A stretch of DNA of 64,000 nt from Endozoicomonas sp965196975 (GTDB taxonomy: Bacteria > Pseudomonadota > Gammaproteobacteria > Pseudomonadales > Endozoicomonadaceae). The stretch's first letter is position 1. Every line of letters starts with the position of its first letter. Shown in pieces: positions 56,105 through 63,601 of the stretch. A program made the translations under genes and the position numbers. Location: contig NZ_OZ239981.1 in NCBI RefSeq assembly GCF_965196975.1, positions 1,054,001 to 1,118,000 on the forward strand. Reading direction: 5' to 3'. A model generated the notes under the pieces. That model did not search any database, was not told the DNA's origin, and was given only the letters and a program-made list of their open reading frames with translations.

Positions 56105-56587
56105 TGTATATCCTGCCACTGGGTTATATGGGCTCAATGATGGGGCAGGTAAGAACTCCGGGTATCAACGCCTGCCACACTGGCTGAACTGTCAGTATCA
56201 CGCCATCGTATAGACGGGCGCGTGACCATCACTGAGTGTGGTTGTGCGTTGAGCAATGACCCAGGCGATGCCTTGACAGCTTCTACTCAATGCAAAAACT
56301 TGCAACGACTCCTGAGCAAGTGGTGTGCCAGATCAAGGAATACCGTAAATGAAAGGAGGATCATGGAGAAAATCTGGTATTAACAAATTTTTGTCGTGTA
56401 CCTGTGCGCCAGAATGGTGCGGCAGGGGTGCCAGCTGCTTCAACAGTTGGCAGTTACTATGTGAGGTGTTTCTATTTCAGTCACTGTTTCCTGAAGTCAT
56501 AAGCAGCATATGGTGAAAGTTCAATGAAGTGCGCTCTCTCTGGCTTGAAGATTGCTGTGATAAAACCAGAACATTTTGGAGCTGTGT
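56105..56587. other. Divergent promoter region of ABC operon and amidohydrolase
   Basis: This 480-bp region separates the importer operon from the amidohydrolase gene and should hold promoters for both. A strong ribosome site (AAAGGAGG) precedes a six-codon ORF at 56363-56383, listed separately. No riboswitch-like structure was recognised by eye. Confidence 0.5.
56363..56383 (+). other. Possible six-codon leader ORF
   Basis: ATG-GAG-AAA-ATC-TGG-TAT-TAA (MEKIWY) is preceded at 3 bases by AAAGGAGG. The ribosome site is far better than that of most genes in the window. It lies about 200 bases before the amidohydrolase. It could be a leader peptide, or chance. Confidence 0.25.
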
Positions 56588-57955
56588 ATGAGTTTTCTAA
56601 TAAAAAATGCCAGGGCGGTTTATGCGCCGGGTTCACCAGAGTCAACGGACATTCGAATTTCAGAAGGCTTTATTACTGAACTGGGACAAGGGCTTTTACC
56701 GTTGCCAGGCCACCAGGAACGGATGATTGATGTCTCAAACTGTGTCGTCTATCCAGGCTTTGTGAATACTCACCATCATCTTGCACAGTCTATCTTAAAG
56801 GGGGTTCCGGAAGGGCTTAACCAGAGGCTTGGTGACTGGCTGGTTTCTGTACCTTACCGCTTTTGGCCAAAGATTACTCCAGAGCTGATGTATCAGGCGG
56901 CCCGTCTGGGATTTTATGAACTGCTCCGTTCCGGCACTACAACCTGTGCCGATCATCACTACCTTTATCACAAAAACACCAGCCCTGAAGTGGAAGCAGC
57001 AGTTTGGCAGGCAGCGGAAGAGATGGGTATTCGTTTTGTGCTCTGTCGTGGTGGAACAACGACGCATGGCTCTCATAGGGGGATGGAGAAATCTGCCGTT
57101 GAGTCTGAATCGCTGGATCAATACCTTTCGCTTCTGGAAGGCACAAGAACCCGTCATCATGATCCGTCTCCTATAGCCATGAAACGTTTGGTGGTTGCGC
57201 CAACCAGTCTGGTGCATGGCAGTGAGCCGGATCACCTGAGAGTGATGGCTGACTACGCCAGAAGTCATCAGCTGAAAATGCACTCGCACTTACTGGAAGT
57301 GTCCTACGACGATGAACAGGCGCTGGCAAGGTATGGCATGAGTGCCATTGATTATGCCGAGTCCTGTGATTGGCTGGGATCCGATGTCTGGTTTGCACAT
57401 CTGGTGAAGACGGATACCCATGCTATTCAGACGCTGGCTGAAACCGGAACAGGCATTGGTCACTGCCCGACGTCGAATTGTCGATTGGGGAGTGGTATTG
57501 CTCCCGTGATTGAAATGGTAGAAGCGGGTGTTCCTGTCAGTATTGGTGTCGATGGTTCAGCTTCCGCAGAATCGGCTTCCATGCTTCAGGAGCTGAATCT
57601 CTCCTGGTTGTTGCATCGCACACAGCATGGGGCAGAAGCCACTCATCTTGAACAGATTTTGCAATGGGGCTCCTTGGGAGGAGCAAAAATACTGGGGCTT
57701 GATGGTGTCGGGGAGATCGCAGTCGGTAAGGCTGCAGATATTGCCTTATATAATATCGATAATCCGAGAATGGTCTCTGTTCACTCACCGCTATGGGCTC
57801 CGCTGATGTGTGGTGAACCTGCCCAGGTGGATTATCTGTTTGTTAACGGCAAATTACGGGTTGAGTTTGGCGAGGTTGTTGGAGTTGATGAACGACAGCT
57901 GGTAAATGATATTCACGAAGCTCTTAATGAATTGGCGAAGCTGGTTCTGAAGTAG
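56588..57955 (+). CDS. COG0402 amidohydrolase, 8-oxoguanine deaminase-like
   Basis: The product is 455 residues from ATG 56588 (MSFLIKNARAVY), with GGAG 8 bases upstream. Zinc-site motifs are visible: HHH in VNTHHHLAQ, His in KMHSHLLEV, His in VWFAHLVK, and catalytic Asp in SIGVDGSAS. Members include 8-oxoguanine deaminase, guanine deaminase and hydroxyatrazine hydrolase. Overall features (GVPEGLNQRLGDWL, HRGMEKSAV) fit the 8-oxoguanine deaminase group best. Divergent from the ABC importer and oxygenase. Confidence 0.85.
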   Translation: MSFLIKNARAVYAPGSPESTDIRISEGFITELGQGLLPLPGHQERMIDVSNCVVYPGFVNTHHHLAQSILKGVPEGLNQRLGDWLVSVPYRFWPKITPELMYQAARLGFYELLRSGTTTCADHHYLYHKNTSPEVEAAVWQAAEEMGIRFVLCRGGTTTHGSHRGMEKSAVESESLDQYLSLLEGTRTRHHDPSPIAMKRLVVAPTSLVHGSEPDHLRVMADYARSHQLKMHSHLLEVSYDDEQALARYGMSAIDYAESCDWLGSDVWFAHLVKTDTHAIQTLAETGTGIGHCPTSNCRLGSGIAPVIEMVEAGVPVSIGVDGSASAESASMLQELNLSWLLHRTQHGAEATHLEQILQWGSLGGAKILGLDGVGEIAVGKAADIALYNIDNPRMVSVHSPLWAPLMCGEPAQVDYLFVNGKLRVEFGEVVGVDERQLVNDIHEALNELAKLVLK

Positions 57956-57963
57956 TTTTTTAT

Positions 57964-58018
57964 CACAGAGAAGTAAGTTTTTTAATATCATAAAAATCTT
58001 ATTTCTCTGTGGCTTTTC
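57964..58018 (+). terminator. Hairpin terminator after the amidohydrolase
   Basis: CACAGAGAAGTAAG (57964-57977) pairs with CTTATTTCTCTGTG (57998-58011) with one mismatch or so. It starts 9 bases after the stop. A short T-rich tail (GCTTTTCCTT) follows. Confidence 0.7.
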
Positions 58019-58068
58019 CTTCAACGTACTCAAGTGAATATAAACGATTTAATTATTGAAATTGGATG

Positions 58069-59459
58069 GGGTGCTCTCTCTGAATGATTGAAACAATAGT
58101 GCTCTATTTTCACAGCTACTATGGGAACACCACTCATAATAGTTAACTGTCATGCCCGCTTCTGTTATTTCCAGCTCTACCAAAAGCATCGTTTTGCAAA
58201 TTGAAGTTTCTATAGATTCAGGCAACATGCTGAATCTTGAAGATAGTTTACAGCGTGCACTCAATGAAGCCGGGCAGCTTGGAACAAAAGAGTTATTGGG
58301 GCTATTTGAATCACCCAATAAAGAACCTATCGTCGTTAATCAGCAGAAGTGGAACTACAAAGGAAAGGTTCTTAAGCACTATGAAACCTTATACGGTCGT
58401 ATACCTTTGGAGCGCTCCGTATATCAGGGTGTCAGAGGTGGCAGTACTCTGGCAGCACTTGATCTTCGTGCCGGTATTATTGGTTCAGCTACCCCCAAAT
58501 TTGCCAAGTCTATCGCCTGGAAATACAGCCAGATGCCAGCGCCTGCGGTAAAAGAAGATTTTGAGACCAACCATCAAAGGACGCTTTCAAATTCTTATAT
58601 CAAGCATTTATCGGACAGAGTAGGTGCATTAATTGAAGACCAGCAAGACACTCACTACCACCTTCCTCCACTAAAAGAGCCTGTTGAAACAATAGCCATT
58701 GGTCTGGATGGAACCTGCATGCTGCTTTGTGAAGAAGGCTGGAGGGAAGCCATGTGTGGGACATTGAGCCTATATTCTGCAGATGGAGACAGGCTCCACA
58801 CGATATATACAGCCAGTTCGCCAGAGTATGGTAAACAAAGCTTTATGAGCAAGCTCGACGAGGAGATTGCAGATCTAAAACGACTCTACCCAAATGCCAC
58901 ATACATCGGGGTAGCTGACGGGGCTAGAGAAAACTGGAGTTATTTGAAACAACATACCTCTGGGCAGATACTCGATTTTTATCATGCATCTGAATATTTA
59001 GCTGGAGCAGCGGAAGCACTGTTTCCAACCAGTAAGGCGAAGCGACACCAGTGGCTTGAAGACAGGCTACATAGTTTGAAAAACAAGCGTGGAGCAGCCA
59101 AAAAAATCCTTCAGGAAATTGAATCAGCCGAGCTCCCGAAAAAGACAATCGCACTGACAGAGAAGCGCTACAAAGCTGTGAGCTATTTTACAAACAATCA
59201 CCAGTTAATGAATTATCATCAGGCGCTTAAACGCCATTGGCCAATAGGTTCAGGAGTTACTGAAGCGGCTTGTAAGACTCTGGTAAAGCAACGATTATGT
59301 GGTTCTGGAATGAGGTGGAAAGCAACAGGAGCGGAAGTGCTTTTGACAACAAGAGCACTGATCCAGAGTAAGGGGCGCTGGGAACAACTTTGGTCTGAGT
59401 TCATGACTGGAAAGGTTGAAGCTAACCTATGAGTCAGTTATCAAATTGAGAGAGCACCC
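58069..59459 (+). mobile_element. ISKra4-family insertion sequence, copy C (1391 bp)
   Basis: This copy is identical in ends and length to copies A and B, flanked by the 8-bp repeat ATTGGATG (58061-58068 and 59460-59467). It lies between the amidohydrolase terminator and the bipartite-signal effector-like gene and interrupts no recognised ORF. Confidence 0.94.
58152..59432 (+). CDS. ISKra4-family transposase (copy C)
   Basis: This 426-residue transposase is identical to copies A and B (IGLDGT, GVADGARENW, GVTEAACKTL as the DDE motifs). It is intact. Confidence 0.93.
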   Translation: MPASVISSSTKSIVLQIEVSIDSGNMLNLEDSLQRALNEAGQLGTKELLGLFESPNKEPIVVNQQKWNYKGKVLKHYETLYGRIPLERSVYQGVRGGSTLAALDLRAGIIGSATPKFAKSIAWKYSQMPAPAVKEDFETNHQRTLSNSYIKHLSDRVGALIEDQQDTHYHLPPLKEPVETIAIGLDGTCMLLCEEGWREAMCGTLSLYSADGDRLHTIYTASSPEYGKQSFMSKLDEEIADLKRLYPNATYIGVADGARENWSYLKQHTSGQILDFYHASEYLAGAAEALFPTSKAKRHQWLEDRLHSLKNKRGAAKKILQEIESAELPKKTIALTEKRYKAVSYFTNNHQLMNYHQALKRHWPIGSGVTEAACKTLVKQRLCGSGMRWKATGAEVLLTTRALIQSKGRWEQLWSEFMTGKVEANL

Positions 59460-59855
59460 ATTGGATGATGATACCAAGTGATGATGTCGGTGCATTAGTT
59501 TTATAAATTTTTTTGAGGCTGTATGGGGCTGTATCAGTAAATTCGCTACCAAATAATAAAACAGAAATTCAATAATTAGATTATAGTGTAAAAAAATTGG
59601 CAGCTTATGTATGAAAACAAAGTTGTTGAAAAGGGGGGTGTATAAGTATAAATGGTGGGTTTTAAATTTCTTTTTTTATTAGTGTTTCTTCTTTTAGAAT
59701 AGAAATCTTGCACATGATCTTCGTGTATTTTTTTAATTCCTTGTTTTTATAAAGAAAAAATAGGTTTTATGAAATTGTGATATGACCCATATGGCTTTGA
59801 TTCACATTGTTCTGTTTGATCTGATTGTTAAAAGTGTTACCAGGAGATAGAGAAT
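59460..59855. other. AT-rich leader of the 567-residue effector-like gene
   Basis: About 390 very AT-rich bases with no ORF. It presumably contains the promoter of the downstream gene; the ribosome site AGGAGA lies about 9 bases before ATG 59856. The third ISKra4 copy sits immediately upstream. Confidence 0.5.
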
Positions 59856-61559
59856 ATGCATTATTCAGGGATCTCTCATTCAGGCATGATGTCTAATTAT
59901 AATGTCTTTAGGTCACAGTCTGGTGGTAATCTACCATTGCATCCTTCATCTCATGGGCACCCACCGCCTACTTTTCATGTTGGTAGTCAGCCGATGACTG
60001 TGAAGCATGTCAGTAATACAGAAAGTCGTATGCCTCATGGCTTGCCGCATCACCTACCTCTTGATTCTGAATCAATGCCCAGAGCTGTAGAACACGCCTC
60101 CGCATTACCCAGTCAGTTTAATGCTCACAGACCAGGGGTGTTTCCATCACAGGCGGGGATGATGCACCCTCCTTTTTTTGCGCAGGTGAATACGGATTAC
60201 AAGCCTTCTGAACAATTAACGACTGAACAATATATGGCACTTGACCAAGCTTGTGGATATCTAACGGCTCATCAGCATATCCTACGTCTTGGTGTGGCAA
60301 GAGATTTAAACAAGCGTTATAACATTCCTGATCACATATCGTTGGAATGGTTTTCTGGAAAACAGCCTCTTAATTGTTCAAGCTTTCCAGCTCATATACC
60401 AGAGCCAAGTCAAGATGAGAGCACTTCATCTTATGTAGGCAGTACTGAGAATACGCCATCAAAAAGCAAACGAAAAAATAGCAGACAGGATGGAGCTCCT
60501 TCTCAAAAGAAGTCTCGGCGTGGAGGTATGATGAGTAGTTCGATACCAAAAACAATGCCGGTGCTTTCCCCTCAATCATTTGAACCTGGAAATATTTCTC
60601 CTGCAAAAGGTGGGTACAATATAGGGCAGAAGCAGGGTTCTTTATATCCTGCGGGGCCTTCTATTCCAAAAGGATGCGTAGTGTTGACCGCTGAGGGCCA
60701 GCCGGTGAAGGTTGAAGAATTGATTGCTTCAGGCCATATGTCGCGAAAAGGAGGCTTAGTAAAATGCTCTGAAACTCCGGTTCACATTGTAAATATGAAG
60801 CAGGTAAGCCCTGAGACAGGCCATAAAGCTCCTACTGGCAATCAGTTACAACGAGGGGCAACATCTGAAACCCACACCTCCATTGCTGACTTAACAGCTT
60901 CAACAACGTTCAACGAGTTACGTACCTATTGTCAAAAGCCGCAGGTACCCGCTGAATACAGCTCGATGCTTAAAAACATATTAGACAAACCAAGCACGCT
61001 TGATTTCAAGCGTTCTCAATCTTATTCATATGGTGATAGCAATGATGAAGCTGTCGCTAGCTCATCTTTGGCTTCCAGACAGTTCAATGCTTTTGATGAA
61101 TGTACGAAGCCTGATTCTTCTCAAAGAGGCGGGGCTGAACAACACTGTCGGAAGAAAGCCTATATCAGGCAACATAGTGATGATTTGTCAGAACGATCAT
61201 CATTTAAACTACTTCAGTCAGGCTCTCCGGCAATGCAGCCTTTTCACCCTATAGCTTCGACATCCACTTCAATGGCAGGCCTGTTCCCGAAGAGCATGGC
61301 AATGATCCATAGAGAGGATCTTGCTTCAAAAACAGAAGCTATGATAAATGCGTTGACAGATAAAATGGATCGTAATGTTGATACAGAATTTGCAACAGCT
61401 CAAAACACAGAAAAAGTAGATAGCGATGATGATGGTGGAGGGCGGTTGATAATATGCGAAGACTCGCCTAATAAGCGGTATTCCCCAGTCACACATTATG
61501 GGTACGATACTGGAGCAGAACAGAGACCTTCAGACAATAAAGGTAAATTTTCTTCTTAA
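59856..61559 (+). CDS. Effector-like protein with bipartite nuclear localisation signal
   Basis: This 567-residue protein is of no recognised family. No signal peptide is present. The first 130 residues are rich in His, Pro, Ser and Met (PLHPSSHGHPPPTFHVG). Residues 203-222 form a textbook bipartite signal: KSKRK, ten residues, then KKSRR. Residues 225-567 are polar and low in hydrophobic content, with SDDDGGG near the end. Together with the poly-Arg protein at 26960 it has the layout of a nuclear-targeted bacterial effector; this role is inference. Ribosome site AGGAGA supports the start. Confidence 0.75.
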   Translation: MHYSGISHSGMMSNYNVFRSQSGGNLPLHPSSHGHPPPTFHVGSQPMTVKHVSNTESRMPHGLPHHLPLDSESMPRAVEHASALPSQFNAHRPGVFPSQAGMMHPPFFAQVNTDYKPSEQLTTEQYMALDQACGYLTAHQHILRLGVARDLNKRYNIPDHISLEWFSGKQPLNCSSFPAHIPEPSQDESTSSYVGSTENTPSKSKRKNSRQDGAPSQKKSRRGGMMSSSIPKTMPVLSPQSFEPGNISPAKGGYNIGQKQGSLYPAGPSIPKGCVVLTAEGQPVKVEELIASGHMSRKGGLVKCSETPVHIVNMKQVSPETGHKAPTGNQLQRGATSETHTSIADLTASTTFNELRTYCQKPQVPAEYSSMLKNILDKPSTLDFKRSQSYSYGDSNDEAVASSSLASRQFNAFDECTKPDSSQRGGAEQHCRKKAYIRQHSDDLSERSSFKLLQSGSPAMQPFHPIASTSTSMAGLFPKSMAMIHREDLASKTEAMINALTDKMDRNVDTEFATAQNTEKVDSDDDGGGRLIICEDSPNKRYSPVTHYGYDTGAEQRPSDNKGKFSS

Positions 61560-61591
61560 CGTTGTTTCAGCCGCTGTAAAGTCCAGTTAAT

Positions 61592-61639
61592 AACCACAAA
61601 GGACACGTTAATGTGAAAAAACATAATGCCTTTGTGGTT
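61592..61639. terminator. Hairpin after the 567-residue gene
   Basis: AACCACAAAGG (61592-61602) pairs perfectly with CCTTTGTGGTT (61629-61639) around a 26-base loop, 33 bases after the stop. No T tract follows. The right arm lies in the duplicated yebG flank. Confidence 0.5.
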
Positions 61640-61696
61640 AAAAGCCAAATCAGGCAACTGCTACACGAATATCCACGGTATTGTCAGCAGCAGGTT
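61616..61696 (-). pseudogene. Decayed copy of the yebG 3' end
   Basis: The stretch matches the region 63128-63228 closely, including the downstream flank. On the minus strand it still encodes ADNTVDIRVAVA and a stop, against ADNTVDIREAVA in the intact yebG. The 5' part of the gene is missing: the sequence switches directly to amidohydrolase sequence near 61697. Confidence 0.75.
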
Positions 61697-61925
61697 CTGC
61701 CCAACCTCTAGTGGTATCGCTTCCACCATTGAGATGGTGGAAGCAGGCGCTCCCATCAGTATCGTTGTTGTGGCTCGGCTTCATAGGAGTCTGCACAGCT
61801 GGATTACCTGTTTGTAAACGGCAAGCTTTGGGTTGAATATGGCGAAGTAGCGGGTATTGATGAACGACAGCTGGTTAGTGCTATTCGCTCGGCTCTGACA
61901 GAGCTGGCAAAAATGGTTTCTCAAT
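61697..61925 (+). pseudogene. Decayed copy of the amidohydrolase 3' half
   Basis: The sequence matches the intact amidohydrolase (57470-57950) in pieces: CPTS-SGIA-x2-IEMVEAGAPISI, then AQLDYLFVNGKLWVEYG and DERQLVSAIRSALTELAKM. Three lesions are visible: a 15-nt in-frame deletion after CPTS, a one-base deletion at 61770/61771 in the codon for the catalytic Asp, and a deletion of about 260 nt near 61785. The 5' half is absent. Non-functional. Confidence 0.85.
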
Positions 61926-61940
61926 ATGTCAGAAGGAGTC

Positions 61941-62972
61941 TCACTGGTTTTCATGCAGTAATTCCATACGGTGAAAAGGTTCTCCATTTTTGAGGTATCC
62001 CTCAATAACTACGTAGCGAAGGGGGGATAAGTGTTTTTTGTTCAGGTGAATGAATGCTTCTTCCAGAAGTGGCTCGTTCTCACTAAAGGGCATATAGCAC
62101 CCGGTATCTTGATCAATAGGGAGTGCTAAGGCTCCCTGTACTGAAAAAATAGACCATCGCTCCATTGAACAGGGAGAGACAGGGATTCTTTGGAGTAGCT
62201 GGTGTTCACTGTAAAGCGATACACTATGAATACTGACGGCTCGATAAGCGCTCGAAGAAGACCCATCAAAGATAGAAAGCTGATAAAAGGATGCTTGTCT
62301 CAGGGAGTCATCTTTTGTGAAACGTGAAGATATAAATCCCCAGCCATGACGACCAGGAAGAGGTACTACTTCTTCAAAAATGGCAATGTCCAGAGGTGAC
62401 TGGATGTGAATAATGGTGTCGTTAAGTGTACTCAGCGCCCACTCTCCCGCTACAGCGGGTTGTTGCAGGAAAATGCATTGTGCCTGCAGTGTCTCCTGGG
62501 TCATGGTTTCGACTTCTTCGGGAGGGTGGATGGTTAAGCCTTCAGGTGAGGTTCGTTTCTGACTGATTCTTATGGCTTCAACAGCCGAGTCAATGGAAAA
62601 ATGGAAGCCTGATGACCCGGTACGCTGTGGTTGAAAGGGGCCTGAAAAATACCATTGACTATCAGCCATTCTGGTTTTGTCAATGTTTGGCGTTGTTCTG
62701 GGCAATTGTTTCATGTTCTCTGTGAACTCATCCAGGGTCATGACCTTGCCTCCTGAAATGTTTGCAATGGTGATCATGTCATCATAGGGATGAAGTGATT
62801 GAGGATTTGAACTGGGTTCACAGTAAAAAAAATCGGCAACCGCACTGTTAGCAGTGAGGATTGCAAGCAACAGGGTCAAGGTAATCAGGCGGCGGTGGAA
62901 ACGACAATTTGAAGAAAAGTAAGGGAAATAGCAAAGGTCAGTAACATTTTCTTTTTTATTATTATGTATCAT
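61941..62972 (-). CDS. Secreted hypothetical protein
   Basis: The product is 343 residues with a signal peptide (LITLTLLLAILTANSAVA, cleavage before DFFYCEP) after a 27-residue leader; an internal start could shorten it. The mature part has about six Cys. It has a mixed alpha/beta look and contains LPGRHGWGFISSRF. No family is recognised. Probably periplasmic or secreted. It is close to the amidohydrolase remnant and downstream of yebG on the same strand. Confidence 0.7.
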   Translation of the reverse strand: MIHNNKKENVTDLCYFPYFSSNCRFHRRLITLTLLLAILTANSAVADFFYCEPSSNPQSLHPYDDMITIANISGGKVMTLDEFTENMKQLPRTTPNIDKTRMADSQWYFSGPFQPQRTGSSGFHFSIDSAVEAIRISQKRTSPEGLTIHPPEEVETMTQETLQAQCIFLQQPAVAGEWALSTLNDTIIHIQSPLDIAIFEEVVPLPGRHGWGFISSRFTKDDSLRQASFYQLSIFDGSSSSAYRAVSIHSVSLYSEHQLLQRIPVSPCSMERWSIFSVQGALALPIDQDTGCYMPFSENEPLLEEAFIHLNKKHLSPLRYVVIEGYLKNGEPFHRMELLHENQ

Positions 62973-63092
62973 CTTCTTGGTTTCGAATACCCAGTGACTT
63001 TATATTGAAGTATAGGCGAACAAAGTAGGGGTAAATAGGCTTCAGAAGGTGAAAAACACAAAGAGTAATAAGAGTATATGAAAGCATAGAGA

Positions 63093-63152
63093 ATGAAGGC
63101 ACAAAGGTATAGGACAGATTTGAATTAAAAAAACATCGTGCCTCTGTGCCTT
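63093..63152 (-). terminator. Hairpin after yebG
   Basis: AAGGCACAAAGG (63093-63104) pairs with CCTCTGTGCCTT (63141-63152) with one mismatch, across a 36-base spacer, downstream of the yebG stop on the minus strand. The region 62973-63185 holds no convincing gene. Confidence 0.45.
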
Positions 63153-63185
63153 TTATGCCTTCGGGTACCATGGTTATAAGCCAAA

Positions 63186-63479
63186 TCAAGCGACTGCTTC
63201 GCGAATATCCACGGTATTGTCAGCCGGAGTTTCACCCTCCAACTTGATTTCCTGCAGGACTTCCGGCTTTCCTTTAAAGGCTTTGGCAAGAATATCCTTG
63301 TTGCGTGACATCAGCAGACCGATCTCTTCCGCCAGTTGTTCATCGATCTTGAAATTGGCTTCCAGCATGCCGGTGATGCCATCGGCCAGTTCAAGCATAC
63401 GATCGTGTTCTTCTGCGGCTTTCTTGTCAGTAAACATGCTTCCGTCCCGGTCAACTCGCCACATGGGGGTAATAGACAT
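63186..63479 (-). CDS. yebG: YebG family SOS-induced protein
   Basis: The product is 97 residues and matches YebG in layout: W-x-V-x-R-x-G at the start (PMWRVDRDGSMFTDKKAAEE), a helical core HDRMLELADGI and EEIGLLMSRNKDILAKAF. YebG is a small protein induced by DNA damage in enterics; its function is not settled. A LexA box lies 27 bases upstream of the start. The 3' end was duplicated to 61616-61696. Confidence 0.9.
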   Translation of the reverse strand: MSITPMWRVDRDGSMFTDKKAAEEHDRMLELADGITGMLEANFKIDEQLAEEIGLLMSRNKDILAKAFKGKPEVLQEIKLEGETPADNTVDIREAVA

Positions 63480-63505
63480 GGGCTTCCTCCTGTATTAGGT
63501 TCTGT

Positions 63506-63525
63506 TAACTGTATATAAATACAGT
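63506..63525 (-). promoter_or_regulatory. LexA (SOS) box of yebG
   Basis: The core CTGT-ATATAAAT-ACAG (63509-63524) is an exact match to the CTGT-N8-ACAG consensus with the usual AT-rich centre. It lies 27-46 bases before the yebG start on the minus strand, where LexA would block transcription until DNA damage. Confidence 0.9.
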
Positions 63526-63601
63526 GTTTTTGTCTAGGCAGATCCATCCACTTAGCCGAACCAGTTTAGCGTGGTCCGGCTGCTCAGGAGGTTGGCTCAG
63601 G

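Noticed and set aside
62962..63189. 75-codon minus-strand ORF between the secreted protein and yebG
   Set aside because: It covers the yebG hairpin and repeat-like flank, and lacks any coding signature.
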